A stretch of DNA of 64,000 bases from an uncultured Pelagibacteraceae bacterium (GTDB taxonomy: Bacteria; Pseudomonadota; Alphaproteobacteria; Pelagibacterales; AG-422-B15): assembly GCA_902570675.1 (NCBI GenBank), contig CACFYZ010000002.1, forward strand, positions 98,572 to 162,571, in the 5' to 3' direction. Under the pieces are notes generated by a model that saw only the letters and a program-made list of their open reading frames with translations, did not search any database and was not told the DNA's origin. The translations under genes were made by a program, and so were the position numbers. Numbering within the stretch: position 1 is the stretch's first letter; every line of letters begins with the position of its first letter. Of the stretch, positions 30,133-38,866 are shown in pieces.

Positions 30133-31080
30133 CTATTTAAGAAAGTCTAAAAGTATTTTGTTAACCTCGTCTGGTTTTTCTTGTTGAACCCAATGTCCAG
30201 CAGATTTAATAATATGACTTGATACCAAATTTTCGTGTAGAGACGGATTTATCGGGCTCCATTTAGATACAGGATCGTCTTCTCCAACGATGAAACATGA
30301 TGGGGGAGAAATTTTTTTATTATGCGTATCTTCAGTGATCTTCCAATTTCGATCAATGTTGCGATACCAGTTAATCGGGCCTCTCATTCCACTACTGCTG
30401 AATTCTTTTAGATAAAAATTAAAGTCTTCTTCGCTTAAAAAATGTGGAATACTAGAGTGCTCTCCCAAAGAGTCTAGAAATGTCATCCCTTTTTGTAATG
30501 GTTTAGGTTCAAATGTTTCCATCTCTTTGCCATCTGATGAAATAGAACTATAAATAGCTAAAAGTGATTTTTTCATATCTCTTTCGAGTTCTTTTTCAAC
30601 TAATCCTTCTTTTTGAAAATAAAGCATGTAAAAAAAAACATCTTTAAATAAAAACTTCATTGTCTCGATAGGTGGCATTTTAGATACCTGATAAGGAACG
30701 CTCATACCACAAACTTTATTAATTCTTTCGGAATGATAAAGTGCAGTATTCCAAACTACAGGCGCACCCCAATCATGGCCAACCAGATTAAACTTTTCTT
30801 CTCCTAAATGATTTGCAATTGCTAAAATATCAGATGTTAATTCCATAATATTATAAGACTCAATTTCATATGGTTTAGAAGTTTTTCCATATCCTCGCAT
30901 GTCAGGAGCAGCTACGGTAAATCCATTGTCTACAAAATAAGTTATTTGGTAACGCCATGAATACCAAGACTCTGGCCAGCCATGTGCAAATATTATGAGT
31001 GGACCTTTACCATCAACGTAAGTATTGATTTCAATTTTATTGTTTGGAATTACTTTAAATTTTTGATCAGAAAAATTCAT
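30133..31080 (-). CDS. Epoxide-hydrolase-type alpha/beta hydrolase
   Basis: A 315-residue alpha/beta hydrolase: oxyanion motif FAHGWPESWYSWRYQ, APDMRGYGKTSKP, nucleophile elbow GHDWGAPVVW with Asp as nucleophile, late acid in VGEDDPVSKW and His in SAGHWVQQEKP. The Asp nucleophile places it with epoxide hydrolases and haloalkane dehalogenases; HGWPE and the cap-domain position favour epoxide hydrolase. Substrate unknown. The PaaI-like gene lies 2 bp upstream and is probably cotranscribed. Confidence 0.85.
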   Translation of the reverse strand: MNFSDQKFKVIPNNKIEINTYVDGKGPLIIFAHGWPESWYSWRYQITYFVDNGFTVAAPDMRGYGKTSKPYEIESYNIMELTSDILAIANHLGEEKFNLVGHDWGAPVVWNTALYHSERINKVCGMSVPYQVSKMPPIETMKFLFKDVFFYMLYFQKEGLVEKELERDMKKSLLAIYSSISSDGKEMETFEPKPLQKGMTFLDSLGEHSSIPHFLSEEDFNFYLKEFSSSGMRGPINWYRNIDRNWKITEDTHNKKISPPSCFIVGEDDPVSKWSPINPSLHENLVSSHIIKSAGHWVQQEKPDEVNKILLDFLK

Positions 31081-31082
31081 AT

Positions 31083-31517
31083 TTAGGAGGGATCTTTTTT
31101 ACCCCTATTTCTAATAATTTTAAAAATACCATCAGCAGTAAATATAATATTCTCATCTATAAACAATGTACACTTCATAAATAAAATTGATTTTGTTTCT
31201 CTGGTTATTTCAGCATAACCATATACCCACGAACCTTTAGGAGCGGGCCCAACATAATTAGCATTCAGTTTAGCTGTTAGACATGGAAAAGAATCTTTTT
31301 TCCACGCTGTATAACCCATTATACCATCGGCAAATGCTATCAAGGTCCCGCCATGAGCGATTCCAGCTTTATTACAGTTCACATCTTCTACTTTGAAGCC
31401 TTTATAATAATTACCGTCTAATTCAAGATTATATACGAAACCATTGTTTTTAGAAAAAGGACCTGGATCTTTGTCTTTTGTAAATTTTGATTGATCTTTT
31501 AAAATGTCGAATTGCAT
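31083..31517 (-). CDS. PaaI-type hotdog thioesterase
   Basis: A 144-residue hotdog-fold protein with the characteristic HGGTLIAFADGIMGYTAW segment (HGG motif plus acidic residue) and LNANYVGPAPKGSWVYGYAEI. PaaI-type enzymes hydrolyse acyl-CoA thioesters, often aromatic ones. No signal peptide. Its start is about 50 bp from the TPP riboswitch, divergent. Confidence 0.82.
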   Translation of the reverse strand: MQFDILKDQSKFTKDKDPGPFSKNNGFVYNLELDGNYYKGFKVEDVNCNKAGIAHGGTLIAFADGIMGYTAWKKDSFPCLTAKLNANYVGPAPKGSWVYGYAEITRETKSILFMKCTLFIDENIIFTADGIFKIIRNRGKKDPS

Positions 31518-31567
31518 TTTTAAAAATGTTTGAAATTAAAGTATTTTCCCATATATAATCTATTTAT

Positions 31568-31645
31568 TAAAGGGGAGCAATTGCTGAGAGGTTTCTTTTG
31601 AGACGACCCATAACCTGATCTAGATAATGCTAGCGGAGGCAAATT
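31568..31645 (+). promoter_or_regulatory. TPP riboswitch (THI element)
   Basis: The sequence GGGGAGC...GCTGAGAGG (31572-31591) followed by GACCCATAACCTGATCTAGA and TAATGCTAGCGGAGG is the full thi-box consensus. The final strand contains GGAGG at 31635-31639, the thiB ribosome-binding site, 7 bases before the ATG at 31646. TPP binding would therefore hide the Shine-Dalgarno and repress translation. This is a near-textbook match. Confidence 0.97.
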
Positions 31646-32545
31646 ATGAAAAGCATACTTTTATCAATTATTTTTATCATATTATCTATAAATTTTGTTA
31701 GAGCAAACAATGTACTAATTGTTGGTACATACGACTCATTTTCAGCTGAATGGGGGCCAGGGCCTGTAATTGAGATTGAATTTGAAAAAACTTGTAATTG
31801 CGACGTTCAATATGTTTCAACAAGTCAAGCTGGTACGCTCGCAAATGAAATTTTTATCAGGGATAAAGACGTAATTTTGGGTGTGGAAATGCACGAGTTT
31901 GATTTTTCGAACGAGATATGGAATGTTTATGACTACGGTTATTTCTCATTTATATATAATGAGGAAAAATTAAAAGAGACGCCACAGTCATTCGAAGATT
32001 TAGTAAGCCAAAAAGATTTAAAGATTGTTGTTCAAGATCCAAGAACCAGTCCTGTTGGTATTGGATTATTAAGGTGGTTAAAACTAACTCATCCAAATGA
32101 CTTTCCTGAGATACTAAAAAAATTTAACAGTAAAGTTTTAACTTATACGCCTGGTTGGTCAGAAGCATACGGAATGTTTTTAGACGAAAAAGCTGATTTA
32201 GTATTGAGTTATAGTACTTCACCCTTTTACCATCAAGAGTACGAGGATGAATATAAGTATAAGGCTCTAGAATTTGACGAAGGGCATTTGATTACTAAAG
32301 AAATAGTTTACGTTAGACCTGAATCGGATAAGCAAAAGCTTGGTAGAGAATTTGTTGAATTTATGGTTCAAGACAATATTCAAAAAATAATTGCGCAGAT
32401 GAATATTATGTATCCTGCAAAAGATACTGATAATAACATTCCCGATAAAATGAAAAAACTTAAAAAACCAAGAGAGATTGAGTATCAGAATTTTTTAGAG
32501 TCTGAGCCTTTAATAGAAACATGGCTTGAAGTTGCAGCATCTTAA
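31646..32545 (+). CDS. thiB: Thiamine ABC transporter substrate-binding protein
   Basis: A 299-residue periplasmic protein with signal peptide (MKSILLSIIFIILSINFVRAN). TYDSFSAEWGPGP, VYDYGYFSFIYN, QDPRTSPVGIGLL, TPGWSEAYGMF and LVLSYSTSPFYH are all hallmark ThiB segments for thiamine/TMP/TPP binding. It is about 30 residues shorter than E. coli ThiB, in the region after DVILG. It is controlled by the TPP riboswitch immediately upstream. Confidence 0.95.
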   Translation: MKSILLSIIFIILSINFVRANNVLIVGTYDSFSAEWGPGPVIEIEFEKTCNCDVQYVSTSQAGTLANEIFIRDKDVILGVEMHEFDFSNEIWNVYDYGYFSFIYNEEKLKETPQSFEDLVSQKDLKIVVQDPRTSPVGIGLLRWLKLTHPNDFPEILKKFNSKVLTYTPGWSEAYGMFLDEKADLVLSYSTSPFYHQEYEDEYKYKALEFDEGHLITKEIVYVRPESDKQKLGREFVEFMVQDNIQKIIAQMNIMYPAKDTDNNIPDKMKKLKKPREIEYQNFLESEPLIETWLEVAAS

Positions 32546-34058
32546 ACTTCGAACCTTATTCTCTTGGCTGTGCCTGTTATTTGTAATATTGATCATATTA
32601 ATACCGCTAGTAAGTATTTTCACATATTATGACTTAAGACTGAGTTTGAAAGTAACAGACTACATTAGTTCAATTATTTATTTCACTTTCTATCAGTCAT
32701 TGTTGTCAGCTTTATTATCGATCATCACAGGTTCGTTATTTGCATATTTATTATATACTTATAAAAATTATCTTTTTATAAAGTTCATTGCTCAAACCCA
32801 ATCAATATTATTTGTCCTTCCAACAATTATCACTGTTTTTGGAATACTGTCTTTTTATGGAAATTTTTTTGATATTTATGGTCTTACTGGAATTTTAATA
32901 GGCCATGTAGTTTTAAATACTCCAATTGTGAGTCATATAATTTACCAAACTTTAAATAACATAAGCCCGAGTGAAAAGCTATTATCTAGACAAATGGGTT
33001 TAGGCAAGTTTTCATCATTTCTTGCGTCTGAGTGGCCGATTATTAAAAAAAATATTCCAAGCCTCTTTGTCTTAGTAACATTTATTTGTTTTGTTAGTTT
33101 TACTCCCGTCTTAATACTTGGAGGTTCTCCAAAGTATTCTACACTTGAAGTATCAATTTATTACTCAGTAATATTTTCAAATGATTTTAGTACAGCACTT
33201 AATTTATTAATTTTTCAATTAATTATATGCACTGTAATTTATTTTGTTTTTTTTAAAAATTTCAAGAGTGAAAATTTTTTCATCAACGAGCATAGACAAG
33301 TGAAAACATATTTTCAGTTTAAAATACACAACTTTCTTGAGTTAGTAATTCTATTGCTAATCGCCACATGTATTTTTATGCCAATTATATTTATAATTAT
33401 AAAAGGATTAAATTTTAAAATTATTTCAACTATTCAATCCTTATACTTGTTGGAGTCGCTTTATAACACATTTATAATTTGTCTCTTTTCTGGCATTATT
33501 TCTACCGTGCTTGTATACAATCTTCTGATTTTGACGAAAAAAAGAACCAAGATATCTGAGTCATTAGTGTATAGTTTAATAATTTTATCACCTGCTATCA
33601 TGGCAGTAGGTTATTACATATTTTCTTATAAATTAAATATTCTTCAATTTCCAAATATTATGATTGTTATAGTTCTAAATGCCTTTTTTGTTTTGCCTTT
33701 TACGTATAATTATTTAGCTCCATCATTTTTTAAAATAACAAAGGAAAATGAGGATATATCTAATAGCTTGAATATTTACGGCTTAAGCAGATTTATAACA
33801 ATAGAGTGGCCTAGGCTTAAAAACTCTTTGATTACAGCCTTTTGTGTGTCCTCAATATTGTCTGCTAGTGACCTTGTAGTGATTTCTTTTTTTGGAACGA
33901 ATAGCTTGTCAACCCTTACTCAAACAATATATAGACTCATGGGAAGTTATAGAATTGATGAAGCATATTCAGTATCACTTATATTACTGATATATTGCTT
34001 TTTATACTTCTTTGCGTTCGGTAAATTATTGGAGAAAATTAAATGGAACATTCATTAG
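32526..34058 (+). CDS. thiP: Thiamine ABC transporter permease
   Basis: A 510-residue permease with about 12 membrane segments and two internally related halves, each with an EAA-like loop (SRQMGLGKFSSFLASEWPIIKKN; NSLNIYGLSRFITIEWPRLKN), as in ThiP/iron-type fused permeases. The start is a TTG overlapping thiB by 20 bp, suggesting coupling. The ATPase gene thiQ normally next in the operon is not here; nhaD follows instead with a 16-bp overlap. Confidence 0.9.
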   Translation: MKLQHLKLRTLFSWLCLLFVILIILIPLVSIFTYYDLRLSLKVTDYISSIIYFTFYQSLLSALLSIITGSLFAYLLYTYKNYLFIKFIAQTQSILFVLPTIITVFGILSFYGNFFDIYGLTGILIGHVVLNTPIVSHIIYQTLNNISPSEKLLSRQMGLGKFSSFLASEWPIIKKNIPSLFVLVTFICFVSFTPVLILGGSPKYSTLEVSIYYSVIFSNDFSTALNLLIFQLIICTVIYFVFFKNFKSENFFINEHRQVKTYFQFKIHNFLELVILLLIATCIFMPIIFIIIKGLNFKIISTIQSLYLLESLYNTFIICLFSGIISTVLVYNLLILTKKRTKISESLVYSLIILSPAIMAVGYYIFSYKLNILQFPNIMIVIVLNAFFVLPFTYNYLAPSFFKITKENEDISNSLNIYGLSRFITIEWPRLKNSLITAFCVSSILSASDLVVISFFGTNSLSTLTQTIYRLMGSYRIDEAYSVSLILLIYCFLYFFAFGKLLEKIKWNIH

Positions 34059-35335
34059 ATTTAACCTATCACTGGGCAGGTTTCTCTGCCCTTGCAATTT
34101 TTGTATTTGCTTATGGACTTGTAATGGCTGAGGAATTTACTCATTTAAGAAAATCTAAACCTGTTGTACTTGCCGCTGGTCTGATTTGGGGAATAGTCGC
34201 ATTTGCTTATTCAGGAACTCCTCATTATGAAATGGTTGAACATGAAATAAGACATAGTTTCCTTGAGTATGCTGAGCTAGCATTTTTTCTTCTAGTAGCT
34301 ATGACTTATATTAATGCATTAGAGGAGAGGAACGTCTTTAATTCATTGAAAGCCTGGTTAATTAAGAGCCAATTCAGCTACAGACAATTATTTTGGATCA
34401 CAGGTGTCCTTGCTTTTTTTCTCTCTCCATTAGCAGACAATTTAACAACCGCTCTTGTACTATGTGCCGTTGTGGTAGCGGTTGGATCTTCAAGCCCCAA
34501 GTTCGTCGGTATTGCATGTGTCAACATTGTTGTTGCGGCAAATGCAGGAGGTGCTTTCAGTCCGTTTGGAGATATTACAACCTTAATGGTATGGCAGGCT
34601 GGTCAACTAGATTTTATTCAATTTTTTGCTTTAGTTATTCCATCGATAGTAAACTATATAATTCCAGCTAGTATAATGCATTTTTTTGTATCAGATCATA
34701 AACCTGATGTTCCAGAGGAAATTGTTGAAATTAAATACGGTGGAAAGATTATTATTCTTCTTGGTCTCTTAACAATACTAACAGCAGTTAGCTTCCATAA
34801 CTTCCTGCATCTGCCACCAGTATTTGGTATGATGACTGGACTGGCTTATTTACAGCTTTATAGTTTTTACATAAAGATAAATGTTACAGAAATTGAGGAG
34901 AAAAAATATGATTTCTTCGAGAATGTTGCTCATGTCGAATGGGATACATTGTTATTTTTCTTTGGCGTAATTCTAGCAGTTGGGGGATTAGGATTTATTG
35001 GCTATTTAGAATATGTTTCTCAATTCATGTATACAGATTTAGGTGCTACTACAGCTAATGTCTTAGTTGGAATTTTATCAGCAATTGTAGATAATATCCC
35101 TGTAATGTTTGCTGTCCTAACCATGGAACCTGCAATGCCAGATTCACAGTGGCTTTTGGTAACGCTTACTGCAGGTGTAGGGGGTAGTATGCTCTCAATT
35201 GGTTCTGCTGCTGGCGTTGCCTTAATGGGACAGTCTAGAGGGATGTATACTTTTTTTGGTCATTTAAAATGGACGCCGATTATAGCTATCGGATATTTTG
35301 CAAGCGTTTATGTGCATATACTTTTAAATTTTTAA
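34043..35335 (+). CDS. nhaD: Na+/H+ antiporter NhaD
   Basis: A 430-residue membrane protein of about 12-13 segments. SPLADNLTTALVLCAV, ACVNIVVAANAGGAFSPFGDITTLMVW and AIVDNIPVMFAVLTME match the NhaD ion-transporter family. It exchanges Na+ or Li+ for H+ across the inner membrane. It overlaps the end of thiP by 16 bp, so it is placed in the TPP-riboswitch transcript, an unusual partner for thiamine uptake. Confidence 0.9.
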   Translation: MEHSLDLTYHWAGFSALAIFVFAYGLVMAEEFTHLRKSKPVVLAAGLIWGIVAFAYSGTPHYEMVEHEIRHSFLEYAELAFFLLVAMTYINALEERNVFNSLKAWLIKSQFSYRQLFWITGVLAFFLSPLADNLTTALVLCAVVVAVGSSSPKFVGIACVNIVVAANAGGAFSPFGDITTLMVWQAGQLDFIQFFALVIPSIVNYIIPASIMHFFVSDHKPDVPEEIVEIKYGGKIIILLGLLTILTAVSFHNFLHLPPVFGMMTGLAYLQLYSFYIKINVTEIEEKKYDFFENVAHVEWDTLLFFFGVILAVGGLGFIGYLEYVSQFMYTDLGATTANVLVGILSAIVDNIPVMFAVLTMEPAMPDSQWLLVTLTAGVGGSMLSIGSAAGVALMGQSRGMYTFFGHLKWTPIIAIGYFASVYVHILLNF

Positions 35336-35880
35336 TGAAATACTTTGCCTTAATTTTATTTGTTCTAATTACTAGTATTAATATCGCTATGACAGACAAT
35401 GCACACGACTACTCCTTTAAGTCAATAAATGAAGAAGACATAATCAAACTCTCAGATTACAAGGGAAAAACTATCGTTGTGGTAAATACGGCTAGTCTAT
35501 GTGGTTTTACATATCAATATGAGGGTTTACAAGCTTTGTATGAAACCTATTCAAGTAAAGGTCTTATGGTCATCGGTGTTCCATCTAACGATTTTGGAAA
35601 TCAGGAATCGGGAAGCAATGAACAGGTAAAAGAATTTTGTGAAAGTACATTTAATATCACATTCCCGCTTACTGAAAAAAATATAGTAAAGGGAAACGAT
35701 GCACACCCTTTTTTTCAGTGGTCAAAAAAGGAACTAGGATTTTTAGGTGGTGTACCTAGGTGGAATTTTCATAAAATAATCATAGATAAAAATGGTAATG
35801 CCTTAGCTGGCTTTACTGCCTTAACTAAGCCAAGCTCTAAAACATTCATAAGTCAGATTGAAAAAGCACTAAGTCTCTGA
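35335..35880 (+). CDS. Glutathione peroxidase family protein, exported
   Basis: I start at the ATG at 35335 that overlaps the nhaD stop (TAATG); this gives a signal-like N-terminus MKYFALILFVLITSINIAMT. The GPx fold shows VVVNTASLCGFTYQYEGL (peroxidatic Cys), VIGVPSNDFGNQESGSN (Gln) and PRWNFHKIIID (Trp, Asn). It reduces hydroperoxides, in bacteria commonly with thioredoxin. The signal peptide suggests a periplasmic or membrane-anchored form. Confidence 0.87.
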   Translation: MKYFALILFVLITSINIAMTDNAHDYSFKSINEEDIIKLSDYKGKTIVVVNTASLCGFTYQYEGLQALYETYSSKGLMVIGVPSNDFGNQESGSNEQVKEFCESTFNITFPLTEKNIVKGNDAHPFFQWSKKELGFLGGVPRWNFHKIIIDKNGNALAGFTALTKPSSKTFISQIEKALSL

Positions 35881-35894
35881 AAATATATTAATGC

Positions 35895-37373
35895 ATGCAA
35901 GATATATTTATAGTTTTAGGTAACCAGCTCTTTGATTTAAAATATTTAAAAGATTTTAAACATTGTAAAATATTTATGGCAGAGGACTTAGGTCTCTGTA
36001 CATACGAAAAGCATCATAAACTTAAAATATTGCATTATTTATCTTCAATGCGTAGCTATAGGGATTTACTGGTTAATAAAGGATTTCTTGTTGATTATTA
36101 CGATTGTGAAAATAATTTTTCTTCCAGCTATGAAAGCAAGTTAGAAAAATCGATTAAAAAAAATAAACCAAATAAAATTTGGTCTTTTGAAATAGAAGAT
36201 AAACCTTTCGAAAAAAAATTAATTAGATTTTTTAATTCTATTAATCTCGAAAGCGAAGTTGTCCAATCCCCAATGTTCCTTAATTCAAGAGATGATTTTA
36301 AAGAATATTTGAAAGATAAAAAAAAACCACTTATGGCAAATTATTACAAGCAGAGTAGAGTCAAATTTGATTTATTAGTAGATAATGGAAAACCTATTGG
36401 AGGTAAATGGAGCTTTGATAAGGATAATAGAAAAAAGTTACCTCAAGGTATTAAATTACCAAAACATCTTGAAGTAACAGAGACCAAACACACAAAAAAA
36501 TTAAAAAAATTTGTAAAGGAATCTTTTAAAGATCACCCTGGTGATACTGACAATTTTTGGCTTCCTACAACTCATAAAGAAGCTTCATTATGGCTCGATA
36601 ATTTTTTAGTAGAAAAATTAAATTTATTTGGTGATTATGAGGATGCTGTTAGTCAACGAGATAATATTTTATTTCACAGCGCATTAAGCCCTTTAATTAA
36701 TACAGGACTAATTACTCCTATCGCCATTATTGATAAATTAAAAAATCTGAATCGTAAAGTTAAATTAAATTCTCTCGAAGGTTATGTTAGGCAGGTAATT
36801 GGTTGGAGGGAATTTATGCGAGGTATTTATCAAAACTACTCGATCCAGATGGAGAAGGGAAATTTTTTTAATCATAAAAGAAAATTCAAAAAAGTTTGGT
36901 ATTCAGGTGATACGGGAATACTACCTCTAGATCATTCTATTAGGAATGCTATCAAATTTGGTTGGGTTCACCACATTGAAAGGTTAATGATATTATCAAG
37001 TTTAATGAACCTATGTGAGATTGAACCTAAACAGATTTATAAATGGTTCATGGAGATGTTCGTGGATGCATCTGAATGGGTGATGGTTCCAAACGTTTAC
37101 GGGATGGGACTTTTTAGTGATGGAGGTATATTTGCAACTAAGCCCTATATCTGCGGATCAAGTTATTATTTGAAGATGATGGATTTTAAAAAAGGAGAAT
37201 GGTGTGAAACCGTCGATGGACTTTATTGGAGATTTATAAATAAAAATAGGAAGTTTTTTAGCAGTAATCCAAGACTGAATATGATGGTAACTGTTTATGA
37301 CAAAATGAATTCAGAGAGAAAGAAAAAAATCTTATTAAAAGCTGAGAACTTTATTAATCAATTCACATCATAG
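35895..37373 (+). CDS. Cryptochrome/photolyase family protein (PhrB/FeS-BCP-like)
   Basis: A 492-residue protein of the deoxyribodipyrimidine photolyase-related group (COG3046 type). IFIVLGNQLF at the N-terminus is the alpha/beta domain; the C-terminal FAD domain has GYVRQVIGWREFMRGIYQNY, WVHHIERLMILSSLMNL and FVDASEWVMVPNVYGMGLFSDGG. PhrB-type (6-4) photolyases repair UV lesions and carry a [4Fe-4S] cluster. Here the second and third cluster cysteines appear replaced (MMDFKKGEW instead of a C-x-x-C segment), so the cluster may be missing. Confidence 0.85.
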   Translation: MQDIFIVLGNQLFDLKYLKDFKHCKIFMAEDLGLCTYEKHHKLKILHYLSSMRSYRDLLVNKGFLVDYYDCENNFSSSYESKLEKSIKKNKPNKIWSFEIEDKPFEKKLIRFFNSINLESEVVQSPMFLNSRDDFKEYLKDKKKPLMANYYKQSRVKFDLLVDNGKPIGGKWSFDKDNRKKLPQGIKLPKHLEVTETKHTKKLKKFVKESFKDHPGDTDNFWLPTTHKEASLWLDNFLVEKLNLFGDYEDAVSQRDNILFHSALSPLINTGLITPIAIIDKLKNLNRKVKLNSLEGYVRQVIGWREFMRGIYQNYSIQMEKGNFFNHKRKFKKVWYSGDTGILPLDHSIRNAIKFGWVHHIERLMILSSLMNLCEIEPKQIYKWFMEMFVDASEWVMVPNVYGMGLFSDGGIFATKPYICGSSYYLKMMDFKKGEWCETVDGLYWRFINKNRKFFSSNPRLNMMVTVYDKMNSERKKKILLKAENFINQFTS

Positions 37374-37376
37374 ATT

Positions 37377-37562
37377 TTACTGCTCGAGAGCATTTTCTAA
37401 ATTCATTAGGACTGGTCTTCCATCGTGGGCTGTGCTCAAAGGGATTATTTTACCATCGATAGAAGCGCAAAGTGTCGGGGCATGTCTTTTTTTATTACCC
37501 AGGTTTACCTCTAAATCGACAAGTATAAGTTTTGCATTATCAAGTATCTTTAAGATCTTCAT
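37377..37562 (-). CDS. Small hypothetical protein
   Basis: A 61-residue polar protein (MKILKILDNAKLILVDLEVN...). No family recognised. A good ribosome-binding site (AGGAG, 6 nt before the ATG) and its tight fit between the photolyase stop (3 bp away) and the DUF4149 gene support it as real. Cotranscription with the DUF4149 gene is likely. Confidence 0.6.
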   Translation of the reverse strand: MKILKILDNAKLILVDLEVNLGNKKRHAPTLCASIDGKIIPLSTAHDGRPVLMNLENALEQ

Positions 37563-37568
37563 ATATTT

Positions 37569-37573
37569 CTCCT
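37569..37573 (-). promoter_or_regulatory. Ribosome-binding site of the 61-residue ORF
   Basis: AGGAG on the minus strand, 6 nt upstream of the ATG at 37562. Strong Shine-Dalgarno sequences are rare in this window, so this one helps decide that the small ORF is translated. It overlaps the stop codon of the preceding gene. Confidence 0.6.
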
Positions 37574-37985
37574 AGTAAAAAAAAATTGTTAATAAGTATA
37601 GTGAACCCAATAATTGGATTATGAATAGAAAAACTGATAAAAAATGAAATCTTTTGAAATTTTTTTCTGATTGAGAGTTACCAAGATTTGCTTCGTCTCT
37701 AAACTGATTAATTCTTGGAGTTATAAAAAATAAATTTGCTGCGAAAAAAATTGCTGAAACTAAGGAAATGATCCAATAAATAGATGTATAATTATTTAAC
37801 GTGAGTAAAAAAGCAATAGAAGCTAAGATCATTCCATATAAAAACATACGCGGAAAAAGTTTTCGCAAAAATATACCAGCATCTTCAACTTTGAGAGTTT
37901 TAAAAACTACAGGCGATATTACTCCCATAAAACAAAGCATAAATCCGACGATGAGTGAATGTAAGAATATTGCAAATTCTATCAT
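37572..37985 (-). CDS. DUF4149 membrane protein (TMEM205-like)
   Basis: A 137-residue membrane protein with four hydrophobic segments. GVISPVVFKTLKVEDAGIFLRKLFPRMF, FITPRINQFRDEANLG and FKRFHFLSVFLFIIQLLGSL fit the DUF4149/TMEM205 pattern. Function unknown. It lies 21 bp downstream of the alternative oxidase gene on the same strand. Confidence 0.75.
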   Translation of the reverse strand: MIEFAIFLHSLIVGFMLCFMGVISPVVFKTLKVEDAGIFLRKLFPRMFLYGMILASIAFLLTLNNYTSIYWIISLVSAIFFAANLFFITPRINQFRDEANLGNSQSEKNFKRFHFLSVFLFIIQLLGSLYLLTIFFY

Positions 37986-38006
37986 TTTTTAGATTTTTAG
38001 AATTAC

Positions 38007-38666
38007 TTACTTTTTGTTCTTTATTTCGCTGCCTTGAGCAATGTCTGGTTTAATTGCTTCATTATCTAAGATTGCTACAAATTGATGGTTTACATCTCTG
38101 TGCCCCATTTCATCATTGCGCACGGCAATGACTACGTCTCTCAGTCTGGCATATTGGGACAGATTCCAATAATCGATAGCTATTTGAGGTGCAGCAATAT
38201 TTTCAATATTACCATTATCTATTTCTCTTAAATAGTCGGTATAACTTATTATTGCTTGCTCTTCAAAATATCCAACTATTCGATGACATGTACGAGGTGA
38301 TATTAAATACATCAGAAAATACAAATTAAAAAATATCCCTTGAACCAAGATCACCAAAAATCTCTCAAACGGAGATGGTTTAGCAATATTAACGAACGTC
38401 ATAAGATGCATTCTCTCGTTCTCTGCTTCGTCTAGAAGTGTTTTTATCCAACCCCTTCCTTCCTGCATTTTTCTCAAACTTTTGAGATGATTAAGCATAC
38501 CAGCCACCATACCCGGAACAGCGGCAACAGTTTCTAAAATTACCGCGCGATGGCCATATCTTTTCCTAAAAAAAACATCAGCGAATAACCTCAATAGTTT
38601 AGTGAAAGTTAATGCAACTTTGTCACTGAAATTTTTAGGTTCATAATGAGTAAACATTTTATTCAT
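38007..38666 (-). CDS. aox: Alternative oxidase
   Basis: A 219-residue diiron ubiquinol oxidase. Ligand motifs are all present: Glu45 in [12 protein letters not shown], Glu84/His87 in EAENERMHL, the third Glu in GYFEEQA, and Glu186/His189 in [15 protein letters not shown] passes electrons from ubiquinol straight to O2 without proton pumping and is insensitive to cyanide. One histidine of the usual DEAHHRD segment is Gly, but the metal-binding His is kept. It lacks the plant N-terminal regulatory cysteine region, as bacterial members do. Confidence 0.93.
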   Translation of the reverse strand: MNKMFTHYEPKNFSDKVALTFTKLLRLFADVFFRKRYGHRAVILETVAAVPGMVAGMLNHLKSLRKMQEGRGWIKTLLDEAENERMHLMTFVNIAKPSPFERFLVILVQGIFFNLYFLMYLISPRTCHRIVGYFEEQAIISYTDYLREIDNGNIENIAAPQIAIDYWNLSQYARLRDVVIAVRNDEMGHRDVNHQFVAILDNEAIKPDIAQGSEIKNKK

Positions 38667-38741
38667 AATAAATATATAATACTTTTTCTACTTTTTTAAA
38701 CGAGGTTAATAAACAATGAAAACGACATATTGTCACAGAAA

Positions 38742-38817
38742 TGGCGGTCCCTACGGGATTCGAACCCGTGATCTTCTGGATGAAAACCAGATATCCTAAC
38801 CGCTAGACGAAGGGACC
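38742..38817 (-). tRNA. tRNA-Glu (TTC)
   Basis: On the minus strand the acceptor GGTCCCT pairs with AGGGACC and the anticodon arm CTGGTTTTCATCCAG gives TTC. The T arm CGGGTTCGAATCCCG and CCA are encoded. It stands alone between recJ and the alternative oxidase. Confidence 0.97.
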
Positions 38818-38866
38818 TAAATATTACTATTTATATATCTAATAATGGTTCTAAATCAACGTAAGA

